From: Nitrospirales bacterium
Lineage (GTDB): Bacteria > Nitrospirota > Nitrospiria > Nitrospirales > UBA8639
DNA: 64,000 bases
Direction: 5' to 3'
NCBI GenBank assembly: GCA_031315915.1
Contig: JALDRK010000002.1
Coordinates: forward strand, 62,001-126,000
Every line of letters starts with the position of its first letter. Positions within the stretch are counted from its first letter, which is position 1. The notes below the pieces were generated by a model. The model searched no databases. It had not been told where the DNA came from and saw nothing but the letters and a program-made list of their open reading frames with translations. This document shows positions 56,061 through 64,000 of the stretch, in pieces. A program made the position numbers and the translations under genes.

Positions 56061-56336
56061 TTATGGAGCGAATAGCCGCACTTCCCCCTGCGCCTGATCG
56101 GTCTTGGACCCGGTAGAGGTGCCACAATGAGCACAGAGATATTCATAGAGATTCCCGCTGGGGATGACTAAAAGGAGGCGCTCACGAGCAGGGGTCGCCG
56201 TCTGGCATTTCGGACAAAACAGCAGGGACGCCCGTAGAGAGTCAAACTGTCGTGGATCTTCTTGGGGGACAGGCGGACGGCGCCCACCCCCCCGTGGTTT
56301 TGATCGAGGACCCATAGGAAACGGGGGCATTGGCAT
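56061..56336 (-). CDS. Small zinc-ribbon protein, intact copy
   Basis: The 91-residue protein has a proline-rich start (MPMPPFPMG) and two zinc knuckles: FCPKCQTATPARERLLL and YLCAHCGTSTGSK, which together would bind one zinc ion. Function is unknown. A promoter (separate entry) places the transcription start at the ATG, so the message is probably leaderless. A split paralogue lies upstream at 56604-56684 and 58328-58561. Confidence 0.75.
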   Translation of the reverse strand: MPMPPFPMGPRSKPRGGGRRPPVPQEDPRQFDSLRASLLFCPKCQTATPARERLLLVIPSGNLYEYLCAHCGTSTGSKTDQAQGEVRLFAP

Positions 56337-56342
56337 ACATTG

Positions 56343-56371
56343 ATCTTAACGAAGGGTCATGGATCGGTCAA
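56343..56371 (-). promoter_or_regulatory. Sigma-70 promoter of the intact zinc-ribbon gene
   Basis: On the minus strand TTGACC (56366-56371) and TAAGAT (56343-56348) are separated by 17 bases. The ATG at 56336 is seven bases beyond the -10. The same boxes and spacing occur before the paralogue at 58561. Confidence 0.65.
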
Positions 56372-56603
56372 GATTTCAACGATGAGAGGTAACAACCTCA
56401 ATGACATTTCACAGACAATGACTGCTGAACGATCAATGCAACGACGACGTCCGGGAAAAGGTTTTTATCTTAAGATGCCTTGTCTTCCTGAGAGAATTAA
56501 AGACTTTCGCTGGGCCTTTAGCAAGGGTGATGGGAGCGAAAGACAGGCCTGGTGAGCAGTAGGGCGAGAAATCCCCGAATGGAACAACGGACACAACCGG
56601 AAT

Positions 56604-56684
56604 TTACAGAGCGGCGAAACGAACACCGCTTTGAGCTTGATCGGTTTTCGAACCGGTTGAGGTCCCGCTATGGGCGCGGAGATA
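56604..56684 (-). pseudogene. C-terminal half of a split zinc-ribbon paralogue
   Basis: The minus-strand frame reads YLRAHSGTSTGSKTDQAQ then SGVRFAAL and a stop, matching the end of the intact gene (YLCAHCGTSTGSKTDQAQ). Both cysteines of the knuckle are replaced (Arg, Ser). The similarity stops abruptly at 56684, at the codon where the N-terminal half at 58370 also stops. Confidence 0.7.
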
Positions 56685-56866
56685 GAGGGAGCCACTCAAT
56701 CATCTGTTTGGGTCCGTGCAAAGACCTTTCAAATGCACCTACGCGGGGCGAGGGGAATCCCATAGGGTTCACTTGGACATTTACTGATTCAGAAATAAAC
56801 TGACTTCGAAGCAGTCGGCACATATCGTCTGACGCTGTTCTTCTTCTGTCTAATCAACCCGGCTTC
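56685..56866. other. Left flank of the modA-haem insert, no gene
   Basis: No ORF is supported between the remnant and the haem-protein stop codon. No clear terminal inverted repeat matches the right end near 58300-58369. Confidence 0.35.
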
Positions 56867-57460
56867 TCATTGGTTGCTCACCGGAAAGCTGATCACCAAT
56901 CCTCCCATGACGTCACCGACTTTGAAATCCGATTTCGGGCTGTTGGGATGTGAGTTGTGACATTCGACACACGCCGTAGTAACAGCCACGTCGGCATAGA
57001 CCGTTTCGAACAACTGTTTCTCGCCGCCCCCGGTGGTACTGGAATACGGTCTATTGGGATGTATCTGAACCTCTTTAAGAGCCATCCGCTCAAATTCATT
57101 GGCTGGCGCGTTGGATTTATTGATTGGCCACTGACTGATCAGGTGGTAGCGGACATTTGGGGCGGTCAATTCAGCCATCTCGCTTGTCTCCTGCAGGAGT
57201 TGCACCGGTAAAGGCAAGGAATGTGTAGCCTGCCAGTTTTCCGAGGTATCGACAATGCGCTCTTTCCCAAGTCGGTTGACGATGTGGATGGTATAAAAGT
57301 GGCGATGGGCCATGATTACCGCACGCACATAGTCGGCAACCGTTCTGAGAGGAATACTCTCCGGGGTGCCGGAATTCTTGTCCATGGCGAAGAGGCTTGG
57401 GACAGCCAGCGCCGTGATCGTTACAATGACGGCAATCCGGGTCAAGGCTTTGCTGGTCAT
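56867..57460 (-). CDS. Tll0287-like (DUF3365) exported c-type haem protein
   Basis: The 197-residue product has a signal peptide (IAVIVTITALAVPSLFA) and a Tll0287-like sensor fold. Late in the sequence VTTACVECHNSHPNSPKSDF carries one CxxCH haem c site, followed by FKVGDVMGGLVISFPV, the conserved end of the family. It should be a periplasmic monohaem protein, perhaps a redox or gas sensor. It overlaps the modA-like gene by four bases (ATGA), so the two are co-translated. Confidence 0.85.
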   Translation of the reverse strand: MTSKALTRIAVIVTITALAVPSLFAMDKNSGTPESIPLRTVADYVRAVIMAHRHFYTIHIVNRLGKERIVDTSENWQATHSLPLPVQLLQETSEMAELTAPNVRYHLISQWPINKSNAPANEFERMALKEVQIHPNRPYSSTTGGGEKQLFETVYADVAVTTACVECHNSHPNSPKSDFKVGDVMGGLVISFPVSNQ

Positions 57461-58281
57461 GATACCCTCTCTTTTCTTTCGATGGGAGTTAGACCCATAG
57501 GCAACGGGATAGAGTCAAATCCGTATAAAATCAAGAGCTTTTGGATGCGAGGCGTCATCAGGAAATCAGAAAACTGTTCTGCGATAGAACACAAGGAGGC
57601 TCGACAAGTCGATACCACTGCTTGCCCGAACTGGATCGGCACATACGTCCCGATTGGGTTTTCATCGCTGATGCGTATATGCCCGCTAGAGATCGAATCT
57701 ATACGAAAGACCAGCCCCACATCGGCCTTGCCTATGCGAATCAAATTCATGATGTCCTCGCTATGTGACCCATAGAGAATGTGAGGACGACTTTTATAGG
57801 TCGGATAGAATTTTGTCAGCACCCGGGCGGTAACATCTCCCAAAGAGGACGTCTGGGAATCACCAAGGGCAATACGTGTGGACTGGTTCGACAGCGCATC
57901 CTGAAAGGAAACAAACAGGGCCGGGGAGTCCGACGACATCACGAGAACAAGTGACGTCTGGGCATAGATCCTAGGGCGGCCGTTGAGAGTCAGCCCTTTC
58001 TTGTACAGGTACTCGACTTCTTCAATCCCCGCCGACAGAAACACATCGATCGGAGCTCCCTGTTCGATTTGCTGAAGAAGCGTTTTCGATGGCGTGTACA
58101 CAACATTGACTGCCACGTCATATTCTCGCTCGAACAGCGGCAGAATGTCGCTGAAAGCCGGTCTTAAACTGGGAGGTGTTCCAACTGTCAGAGGTTCAGC
58201 CTGGACAGGCTTCCAGGTCCCGACGATGGCCGCCAGTCCAGCGATAGCGACGATCAGTATTTTAAACACCGGAATGTCCAC
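57457..58281 (-). CDS. modA: ModA-like periplasmic molybdate/oxyanion-binding protein
   Basis: After a signal peptide (to about residue 30) the protein shows ModA landmarks: LTVGTPPSLRPAFSDILPLF, GAPIDVFLSAGIEEVEYL, and GKADVGLVFRIDS in the hinge half. ModA binds molybdate or tungstate for an ABC importer, but no modB or modC is next to it. GTG 58281 after GCGGAGG is a better start than the upstream codon at 58296. With the haem gene it forms a two-gene unit. The ligand cannot be fixed from sequence. Confidence 0.82.
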   Translation of the reverse strand: MDIPVFKILIVAIAGLAAIVGTWKPVQAEPLTVGTPPSLRPAFSDILPLFEREYDVAVNVVYTPSKTLLQQIEQGAPIDVFLSAGIEEVEYLYKKGLTLNGRPRIYAQTSLVLVMSSDSPALFVSFQDALSNQSTRIALGDSQTSSLGDVTARVLTKFYPTYKSRPHILYGSHSEDIMNLIRIGKADVGLVFRIDSISSGHIRISDENPIGTYVPIQFGQAVVSTCRASLCSIAEQFSDFLMTPRIQKLLILYGFDSIPLPMGLTPIERKERVS

Positions 58282-58327
58282 TCTATACCTCCGCAAGTCC
58301 GCTGAATGTGCGAACTATGCGCACTTG

Positions 58328-58561
58328 CTAAGACGCATGGCGATGCGGAAACTTCTGCAAATTATATGTTTCGTAGAGATACCCGGTGGGGAGCACTAAC
58401 AGAAGGCGCTCACGAGCGGGGGTCGCAGTCTGGCATTTGGGACAAAACAGGAGGGACGCCCGAAGCGACCTAAACTGTCCCGCATCTTCTTGAGTGACCG
58501 AAGCCCGGCGAGGTGTCATGCGAGGCTGCCCGGGGCGGCTAGGAAAGGGTAACTTTGGCAT
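58328..58561 (-). pseudogene. N-terminal half of a split zinc-ribbon paralogue
   Basis: From ATG 58561 the frame matches the intact gene through SLRASLLFCPKCQTATPARE and LLLVLPTGYLYE, then diverges at 58370 into TYNLQKFPHRHAS and stops. It keeps the first CxxC but lacks the second, so it cannot complete a zinc ribbon. The promoter is conserved, so a truncated peptide could still be made. The missing half lies at 56604-56684. Confidence 0.7.
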
Positions 58562-58568
58562 GGGGTTA

Positions 58569-58597
58569 ATCTTATCCAAGGACCATTACCCGGTCAA
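58569..58597 (-). promoter_or_regulatory. Conserved promoter of the split paralogue
   Basis: TTGACC (58592-58597) and TAAGAT (58569-58574) on the minus strand have a 17-base spacer, as at 56343-56371. The ATG at 58561 is eight bases beyond the -10, again implying a leaderless message. Confidence 0.6.
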
Positions 58598-58768
58598 GAT
58601 TTGCAAAAGGGTACCTCAATCCTTCAGAAACTTATTCCCAAATACACCGTCGCGCGATTCTTCCAAATACACCAGGCTTTCTATTCGAGTCGATCAGGCG
58701 TTGAGTTGGACTTCAAACAATTTCTTCACCTGGGGAATACGAGATGTATCGGAAGCCCTCTCCTGCCA

Positions 58769-61700
58769 TCACCCCATATTCGCAATCGAAATAGGTTCGG
58801 CTACCGGCATTCCATTTCGAATAATAATGGGCTTCGAGATATGAGGCGAAATCCGTTCACCCGGTAGAATGATGCCGATAAGATTTAATGGATCGGCATG
58901 AGAAAGACGAACTTCCTGGGATCCGGCTTGAACATCTCGACGAACCGCTCGCAGGGCCTCCACGGCCTCGGGCAAGGCAAATTGTTCACCGGTATACCCG
59001 TTGACAAATCGTCCCCCTCGCATCTCGCCTTTCCATTCCATCTTCCGGTATTGGATCAGCAATTCTCGCCACGTCACAGGCAGGGTTTCGCGTTTCAGTA
59101 CATCCCGGAAAACCACCCCATAACGTCTGGCCAATTGTGTGGCCCACCGTTCATGAGGATGTTGAGGCACCGATTCGTCGTCATAAGAATCTTTTTCGTG
59201 GTTTTCCAACAACGACCAGCGCCCCGCACTATGGCGTGGCCGACGCGCCCGATCTTTTCCTTCCGCCCGCCGCCGTCGTGGATCGAGCAGCGCCCGAAGG
59301 GGATCGAATCCATCAGCAGTCGCCAGACCTGCCGCGACCAACTCCCATAAAGCCTGTTCTACCTCGGTAGCCAGATGGCTGGTTCGTGTTTTCAGCTCCG
59401 AAAAAAAACAGGCTCCCCTGGCGGTCAAACATTCATAGATGTCTTGCGCCACTCCGCTCAGGGGCATTCGCATCACTGATGACTTCAACGGTTTCTCCGG
59501 CCGAGCGATCTCTAACATCCACTCCAAATCCTGACGGCGACAAAAACTTATCGGCACCAGACTCGTGGGTGTCAAAGGCTTTGAGGCAGGAACGACCCCG
59601 ACGGTCTCCACGGTCCAAATCTCATCCATATTGGCAGGCCGCACAGAAGAAGAAACGGCCGGTCTTGTCACAGGTGGGGTGAGGCGCCCCCATGCCATTT
59701 CGCCACGAAGACACAGATTGTCGAGCCATTCCGGCTTGTAATTCGCCACACGCACGGCTAGCAGGGATGATTCCCAGGAGGATGCCGGCGCTTCAAACCC
59801 GGCTAACTGGGCCAGCACTTCACGAAGCCCTGCTTCCCCGTGCCATTGGGCACCAGGCGAGCAATGCTGCCAGCGCAAGAGAAGCGCATGAAATCGGAAA
59901 CCGTGACCGGTTCGATTTCCTGCGCAAAGCCGAGACAGTCCGACGATGGATGCGGGCCAGGAGGCTGCGGTCACACCATTCTTCTTCGAACATGTCAGAC
60001 ACATTCTCCTTTGGTCCTTCCCCTTCACCCCTACCCTCTCCCCGATAGGGAGAGGGAGACGATAGAGGACGGAAATGCCCTCGAAGAACCTGTCCCTGTC
60101 CTTCCAATTGCAAGCAAGCCTGCTGCACGAGTACCGTGCTCAAACTCAATCGCTCCGCCAATTCGCCGGTGGTAACCGGACCGACATGCGGCATCCATCC
60201 TTGCACCACATCACGCACAGCGGTTTCTACGGTAACGGTATCTCCATTCAAAGACACGGAAGGGACCTCCGGTCTGCCGGCGATCACATTCATTCGTTCG
60301 AACAAAACCTGAAGGCGTGGCAGATGCTCCCTCGTGGTCCATCCCTCAGCGAATTTCGTTCCCGAAGCTCCCTCAACAGATACCCGAAGAAGCAGCACGC
60401 GGCCATTTGTCACCAGAGTATCGCTATACTCCTGCCATGCCGCCCCCATCGCCGAGGGCAACCAACAGACAACCTGTAACAGGTCATAGAGTTCATTGAC
60501 GTCCCGCACCAGCGGCCAAGCCTCTTCCACCACCGCGTCAATCGCCACCGCATCAAGAGTACCAAATTTTCCATCAAAAGAACTCGGTAACGTTCGCCGG
60601 AGATTGACGGCACGGGCACGCCGTTCCTCCAAGGGGGCATCATCCAAGAATGCATAGGGATTGGCATTCAAGATTTCATGGGCGAAAGGTGACGGTACCG
60701 GAGACTCCACAACTCGAATCCGTATCTCTTGCCGTTCCAGACGATCAAGTACGTCTTGTAGACCTTCAACATCCATGGCTTCGGTTAGACAGTCACGCAG
60801 AGTCTCTTGAACCAGCTTATGCTCCGGAACAGGAATATCTCCGACGTGGTTATCTCCACAAGCCGCCGCCATCGGGAACGCCGCCGCCAAAAGATCTTCC
60901 GCCCGCATCCGCTGCAGATGAACCGGCACACGTTTGCCTTGCTGAAATCGTAAGAGCGCCAGCGCACGGGTGACATTCCACCGCCATCGAGTCACAAACA
61001 TCGGCGTCGCCAGCGTGGCCTGCGTCAGAACATCCTGCACCGTATTGGCCTGCAGGAATCCGAATATGGCCTCCAGAGGAAAGCTATGCTGCTCGCCCAA
61101 CGAAAGCACTAGCCCGTCGTCCGTAGCGGCCGCTTGTAATTCGAAATCAAAATTCAGGCAGAACCGTTTGCGTAAGGCCAGACCCCAGGCACGATTCACC
61201 CGACCGCCGAAGGGTGCGTGCAGCACCAATTGCATGCCGCCCCCCTCATCAAAAAATCGTTCGGCAATCACGCAGTCTTGCGTGGGAACATCCCCAAGGA
61301 TCTGTACCCCATCGGCCACATAGGACAACAATTGGTCCGCTCCGGCTGCACCCACGCCACACTGTTCCCGCAACCAACCACGGGCCATCTCATCGCCCGG
61401 ACCCATTCCCTTTTCAAGTACTTCATGGACAGCCTTCCGGGTGACAGCCACGACTCGGGAGAGCTCGCGGGAACGGGAGGGCGCTTCTCCTCGCCAGAAG
61501 GGAATATTGGGGGGAGCCCCATGCGCATCTTCTACCCGGACTTTCCCGGTTTCTATGCCGCGAATACGCCAGGAGGTGGTTCCTAATAACATGATGTCTC
61601 CGGCTAAGCTTTCAATCGCAAAATCTTCATCCACCGTTCCCACTACCGTGCCATCCGGTTCGGCTACCACGGTATAGGTGGCCGTCTCGGGGATGGCTCC

Positions 61701-63209
61701 GCCGGAGGTCAAGGCGGCCAATCTGGCCCCGCGTCGTGCCCGAAGACGGTGGTCATACCGGTCATAACTGATCAAGGCATACATGCGACGGCGACTCGGC
61801 ACAAACCCGTCCATGATTAATTGAAGCAGTTCTTCAAAGGTTTCCCAACGCAACTCACGATAGGCATACGCGGAACGACAGAGATCAAAGAGTTCTCGGG
61901 CATCCCATTCCTGCGCCGCCACTTCGGCAATGATTTGTTGGATTAAGATATCCAACGGAGCAGTCGGAATGTCCAAGATTTCCAGTTGCCCGTGGTGAAT
62001 GGCCCGCACCACCGCGGCACATTCCACCAACTCATCCCGTGTCGTGCAAAACAATCGTCCTTTCGGCGTGGCGCCGACCCAATGACCGGCCCTTCCCACC
62101 CGCTGCAAACATGTAGCAATCGACCGGGGAGATCCGATCTGACAGGCCACATCCACATACCCGATATCAATGCCCAATTCGAGCGACGCAGTGGCCACCA
62201 TCACTTTGATCCGGCCGGTCTTTAACCGATCCTCCGCCGCCAATCTGAGCTGACGAGACAAACTCCCATGATGCGAAGCAACCTGCGATTCTCCCAATCG
62301 TTCACTGAGATGATGAGCCACTCGTTCAGCCAAACGCCGCGTATTGACGAAGACCAGGGTCGAACGATGCTGTTCGGCAATTTCCGCAATACGATCGTAA
62401 ATCTCCGACCAGATCGCATTGGTTGCCACCGCACCCAATTCGTCCTTGGGAACTTCGACCTGCAAATCGAGGCGTCGCGCATGGCCCACATCCACAATTT
62501 GGCAGCGGGAAGCTTCGAACAGTGAGGCCGGGTTAAGTTTCGGCCGGCGAGACAAATCTCCCGACAGGAACTGCGCTATTTTTTCCAAAGGGCGTTGCGT
62601 AGCGGACAACCCGATGCGGACCAATCGTTGAGTGGTCACGGCCTCCAGCCGTTCCAAGGACAAGACCAGGTGAGAACCCCGTTTATTAGGGGCCAGCGCA
62701 TGAATTTCATCAACAATGACGGTATGCACTCCTGTCAGGAGTGCCCGGCTGCGCTTGGCAGTCAGTAATAGATACAAGGATTCAGGCGTCGTGACCAGGA
62801 TATGGGGTGGATGCTTCAGAAGCCCCTCACGTTGGGAAGCCGGCGTATCGCCGGTCCGAATCCCTACCCGGATGCGTGGCCCCAGAAACCCGGCGGACAA
62901 GGTCAATTGGCTAATTTCAGCCAGCGGTTGTTCCAGATTTTTTTGAATATCATGACTGAGCGCCCGGAGAGGCGACACATACACCACTTGTATGCCATCT
63001 TCCAATTCTCCGGTCATCACCTGCCTGATCAACCGATCAATACAGGTCAGAAACGCCGCAAGAGTTTTTCCGGAACCGGTTGGCGCCGAAATCAGGACAT
63101 GCTGACCGGATTGAATAGCGGGCCAGCTCACTTGCTGGACATCGGTGGGTTCTCCCAGCCTTGTACGAAACCATTCTTGAACAATGGGATGAAAAGATGA
63201 GAGCGACAT
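58769..63209 (-). CDS. lhr: Lhr-type DEAD/H helicase with two frameshifts
   Basis: From ATG 63209 the protein shows APTGSGKTLAAFLTC, a DEIH box (VIVDEIHALAPNKRG), SATQRPLE and GRAGHWVGATPKGRL, then the long Lhr C-terminal region. Near residue 1090 the frame breaks twice: one base is missing near 59919-59924 (LRR becomes off-frame before EIEPVTVSDFMRF) and one near 59879-59883 (before LLRWQHCSPGAQWHG). With both restored the product is 1480 residues, full Lhr length. Lhr is a 3'-5' translocase in DNA repair or stress response. An 18-21-residue insertion (separate entry) lies at about residue 1050. Confidence 0.9.
60034..60056. repeat. Palindromic element inserted in the lhr reading frame
   Basis: CCCTCTCCC (60034-60042) and GGGAGAGGG (60048-60056) make a perfect 9-bp stem with a 5-base loop inside coding sequence. 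With its flanks it encodes SSPSPYRGEGRGEGEG in frame, a stretch foreign to Lhr. Similar C/G-rich palindromes are common as intergenic repeats in many bacteria. Confidence 0.75.
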
Positions 63210-63663
63210 TGCCAATATAGAGCCAACAGTTGGAGATAAGGGATGGTAGCAAGAATGCCGGGGTTTTCACAGGCCGCCTCTGGACAGGCAGAGACTAACA
63301 GATTTCTGTGGATCTGCCCTTACACTTCAAGACAGCCATGAATGACAGTTTGAAGGCATGAATGCCAAAAGCACATTGGCGTTGAAGGGATTGTTTCATC
63401 ACAACCAGGAGGCAACGATCATTATCGCGAAAGAGGAACACGCAATTCTTGAACTTCACCGATTCCACCAAACAGAAAGACCGGATCGGAATTCTCGCTT
63501 CTTTTCTATATTCTAAATTCTAAGAAATGCGTGGGTGAGATACGGTTTCAATTCCCATAGAAAAAGATGCAAAAGAGCCAAAGAAAGCTACAGGCATACC
63601 GGATTTTCACTCCCAATTTTACCTAGAATTCTGTTAGGTTACGTATCGGAAGGAATAAGGACC
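63210..63663. other. Intergenic region between lhr and fabF-like gene
   Basis: This divergent region has no supported ORF, RNA gene or repeat. The AAGGA ribosome-binding site of the ketoacyl synthase gene lies at its right end. Confidence 0.4.
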
Positions 63664-64000
63664 TTGGGATCACGGGTTGTTATTACAGGACTGGGCATCG
63701 TCTCCCCCATTGGGATTGGGATTCCTTCTTTTTGGCAAGCCGCCTTAAAAGGGATTTCGGGGGTTTCTACGATCAAATCATTCGGAGATTTCCCTATGGA
63801 AATGTTCCGTTCCAGAATTGCAGGCCAGGTGTTTGATTTTTCCCCTATTGATCCGGGGGAGGATACGTTTTCCAGTCGGGTTGATCGCTATGCACAATTT
63901 GCTCTCATGGCTGCAAGGGAAGCCATCCGCGACAGCCAACTTGATCTGACAGAAGAACCCCGTGAGCGGATCGGCATTGCCGCCGGTGTCGGCATGGGAG
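63664..64000 (+). CDS. fabF: Beta-ketoacyl-ACP synthase, N-terminal part
   Basis: From TTG 63664 (AAGGAATAAGGACC upstream) the frame reads SRVVITGLGIVSPIGIGIPS and SGVSTIKSFGDFP, the N-terminus of FabF/KAS II. SRVDRYAQFALMAAREAI and RIGIAAGVGMG follow at the expected spacing. The enzyme condenses malonyl-ACP with acyl-ACP in fatty-acid elongation. The catalytic Cys-His-His residues lie beyond the window edge, so a polyketide- or other KAS-family role cannot be excluded. Confidence 0.85.
   Translation, partial: MGSRVVITGLGIVSPIGIGIPSFWQAALKGISGVSTIKSFGDFPMEMFRSRIAGQVFDFSPIDPGEDTFSSRVDRYAQFALMAAREAIRDSQLDLTEEPRERIGIAAGVGMG

Noticed and set aside
56465-56695. 76-codon minus-strand frame
   Set aside because: It overlaps the zinc-ribbon remnant region in a different frame and has no start signal; it is noise over a pseudogene.
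1-64000. tRNA, rRNA, CRISPR or known riboswitch
   Set aside because: I looked for TPsiC-like strings and regularly spaced repeats in the intergenic regions and found none that held up.

Overview
The window comes from a Gram-negative bacterium: it encodes outer-membrane lipoproteins, TolC-type channels, an outer-membrane copper protein and several Sec/Tat signal peptides. Gene content (CorE-like sigma factor, TolC-multicopper oxidase pair, ModA with a Tll0287-like haem protein, membrane-anchored MutS-like ATPase) made me think of Nitrospirota, Nitrospira-like. That assignment is inference; there is no rRNA or other phylogenetic marker here.

Layout. 1-9013 is mostly housekeeping: a lipoprotein, a DUF1499 protein, a gamma-glutamylcyclotransferase-like enzyme, a YIP1-like membrane protein, a methyltransferase, a patatin lipase, tex and a frameshifted zwf. 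9220-12847 holds small exporters (YnfA, CDF, MFS) and a mer-like mini-operon (MerR, thioredoxin-like, MerF, GDCCVxC protein) with no merA in view. 12947-35397 is a large copper/silver resistance island: CusCBA-type HME-RND pump, TPR lipoprotein, CorE-like ECF sigma factor with a cysteine tail, Csp copper-storage protein, TolC lipoprotein plus multicopper oxidase, CopZ plus a 45-residue membrane protein plus CopA ATPase, PcoA/PcoB-type pair, and a second copper ATPase with YHS and CPMxP domains that is split by a frameshift. Together these would sense copper, buffer it in the cytosol, pump it to the periplasm, oxidise it there and expel it across the outer membrane.

35476-55942 is mixed chromosome: K+ channel, SWIM-SNF2 helicase, FMN protein, Slp lipoprotein, Sel1-repeat protein, ABC-F ATPase, esterase, S1C protease, Mug glycosylase, PrmA, MutS-like membrane protein. 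It is dotted with decayed genes: a cupredoxin, a geranylgeranyl-reductase-like flavoprotein and an IS200-type transposase. 56061-58600 shows a small zinc-ribbon gene next to a paralogue that appears cut in two by a two-gene insert (ModA-like plus haem protein). 58769-63209 is an Lhr-type helicase with two single-base lesions and an in-frame palindromic insertion; the window ends inside a ketoacyl synthase gene.

Three otherwise well-conserved genes (zwf, the YHS copper ATPase, lhr) carry only single-base deletions that exactly restore frame when repaired, so sequencing or assembly error is a real alternative to pseudogenisation there. The flavoprotein, Slp and cupredoxin remnants have substitutions and stops as well and look truly decayed.
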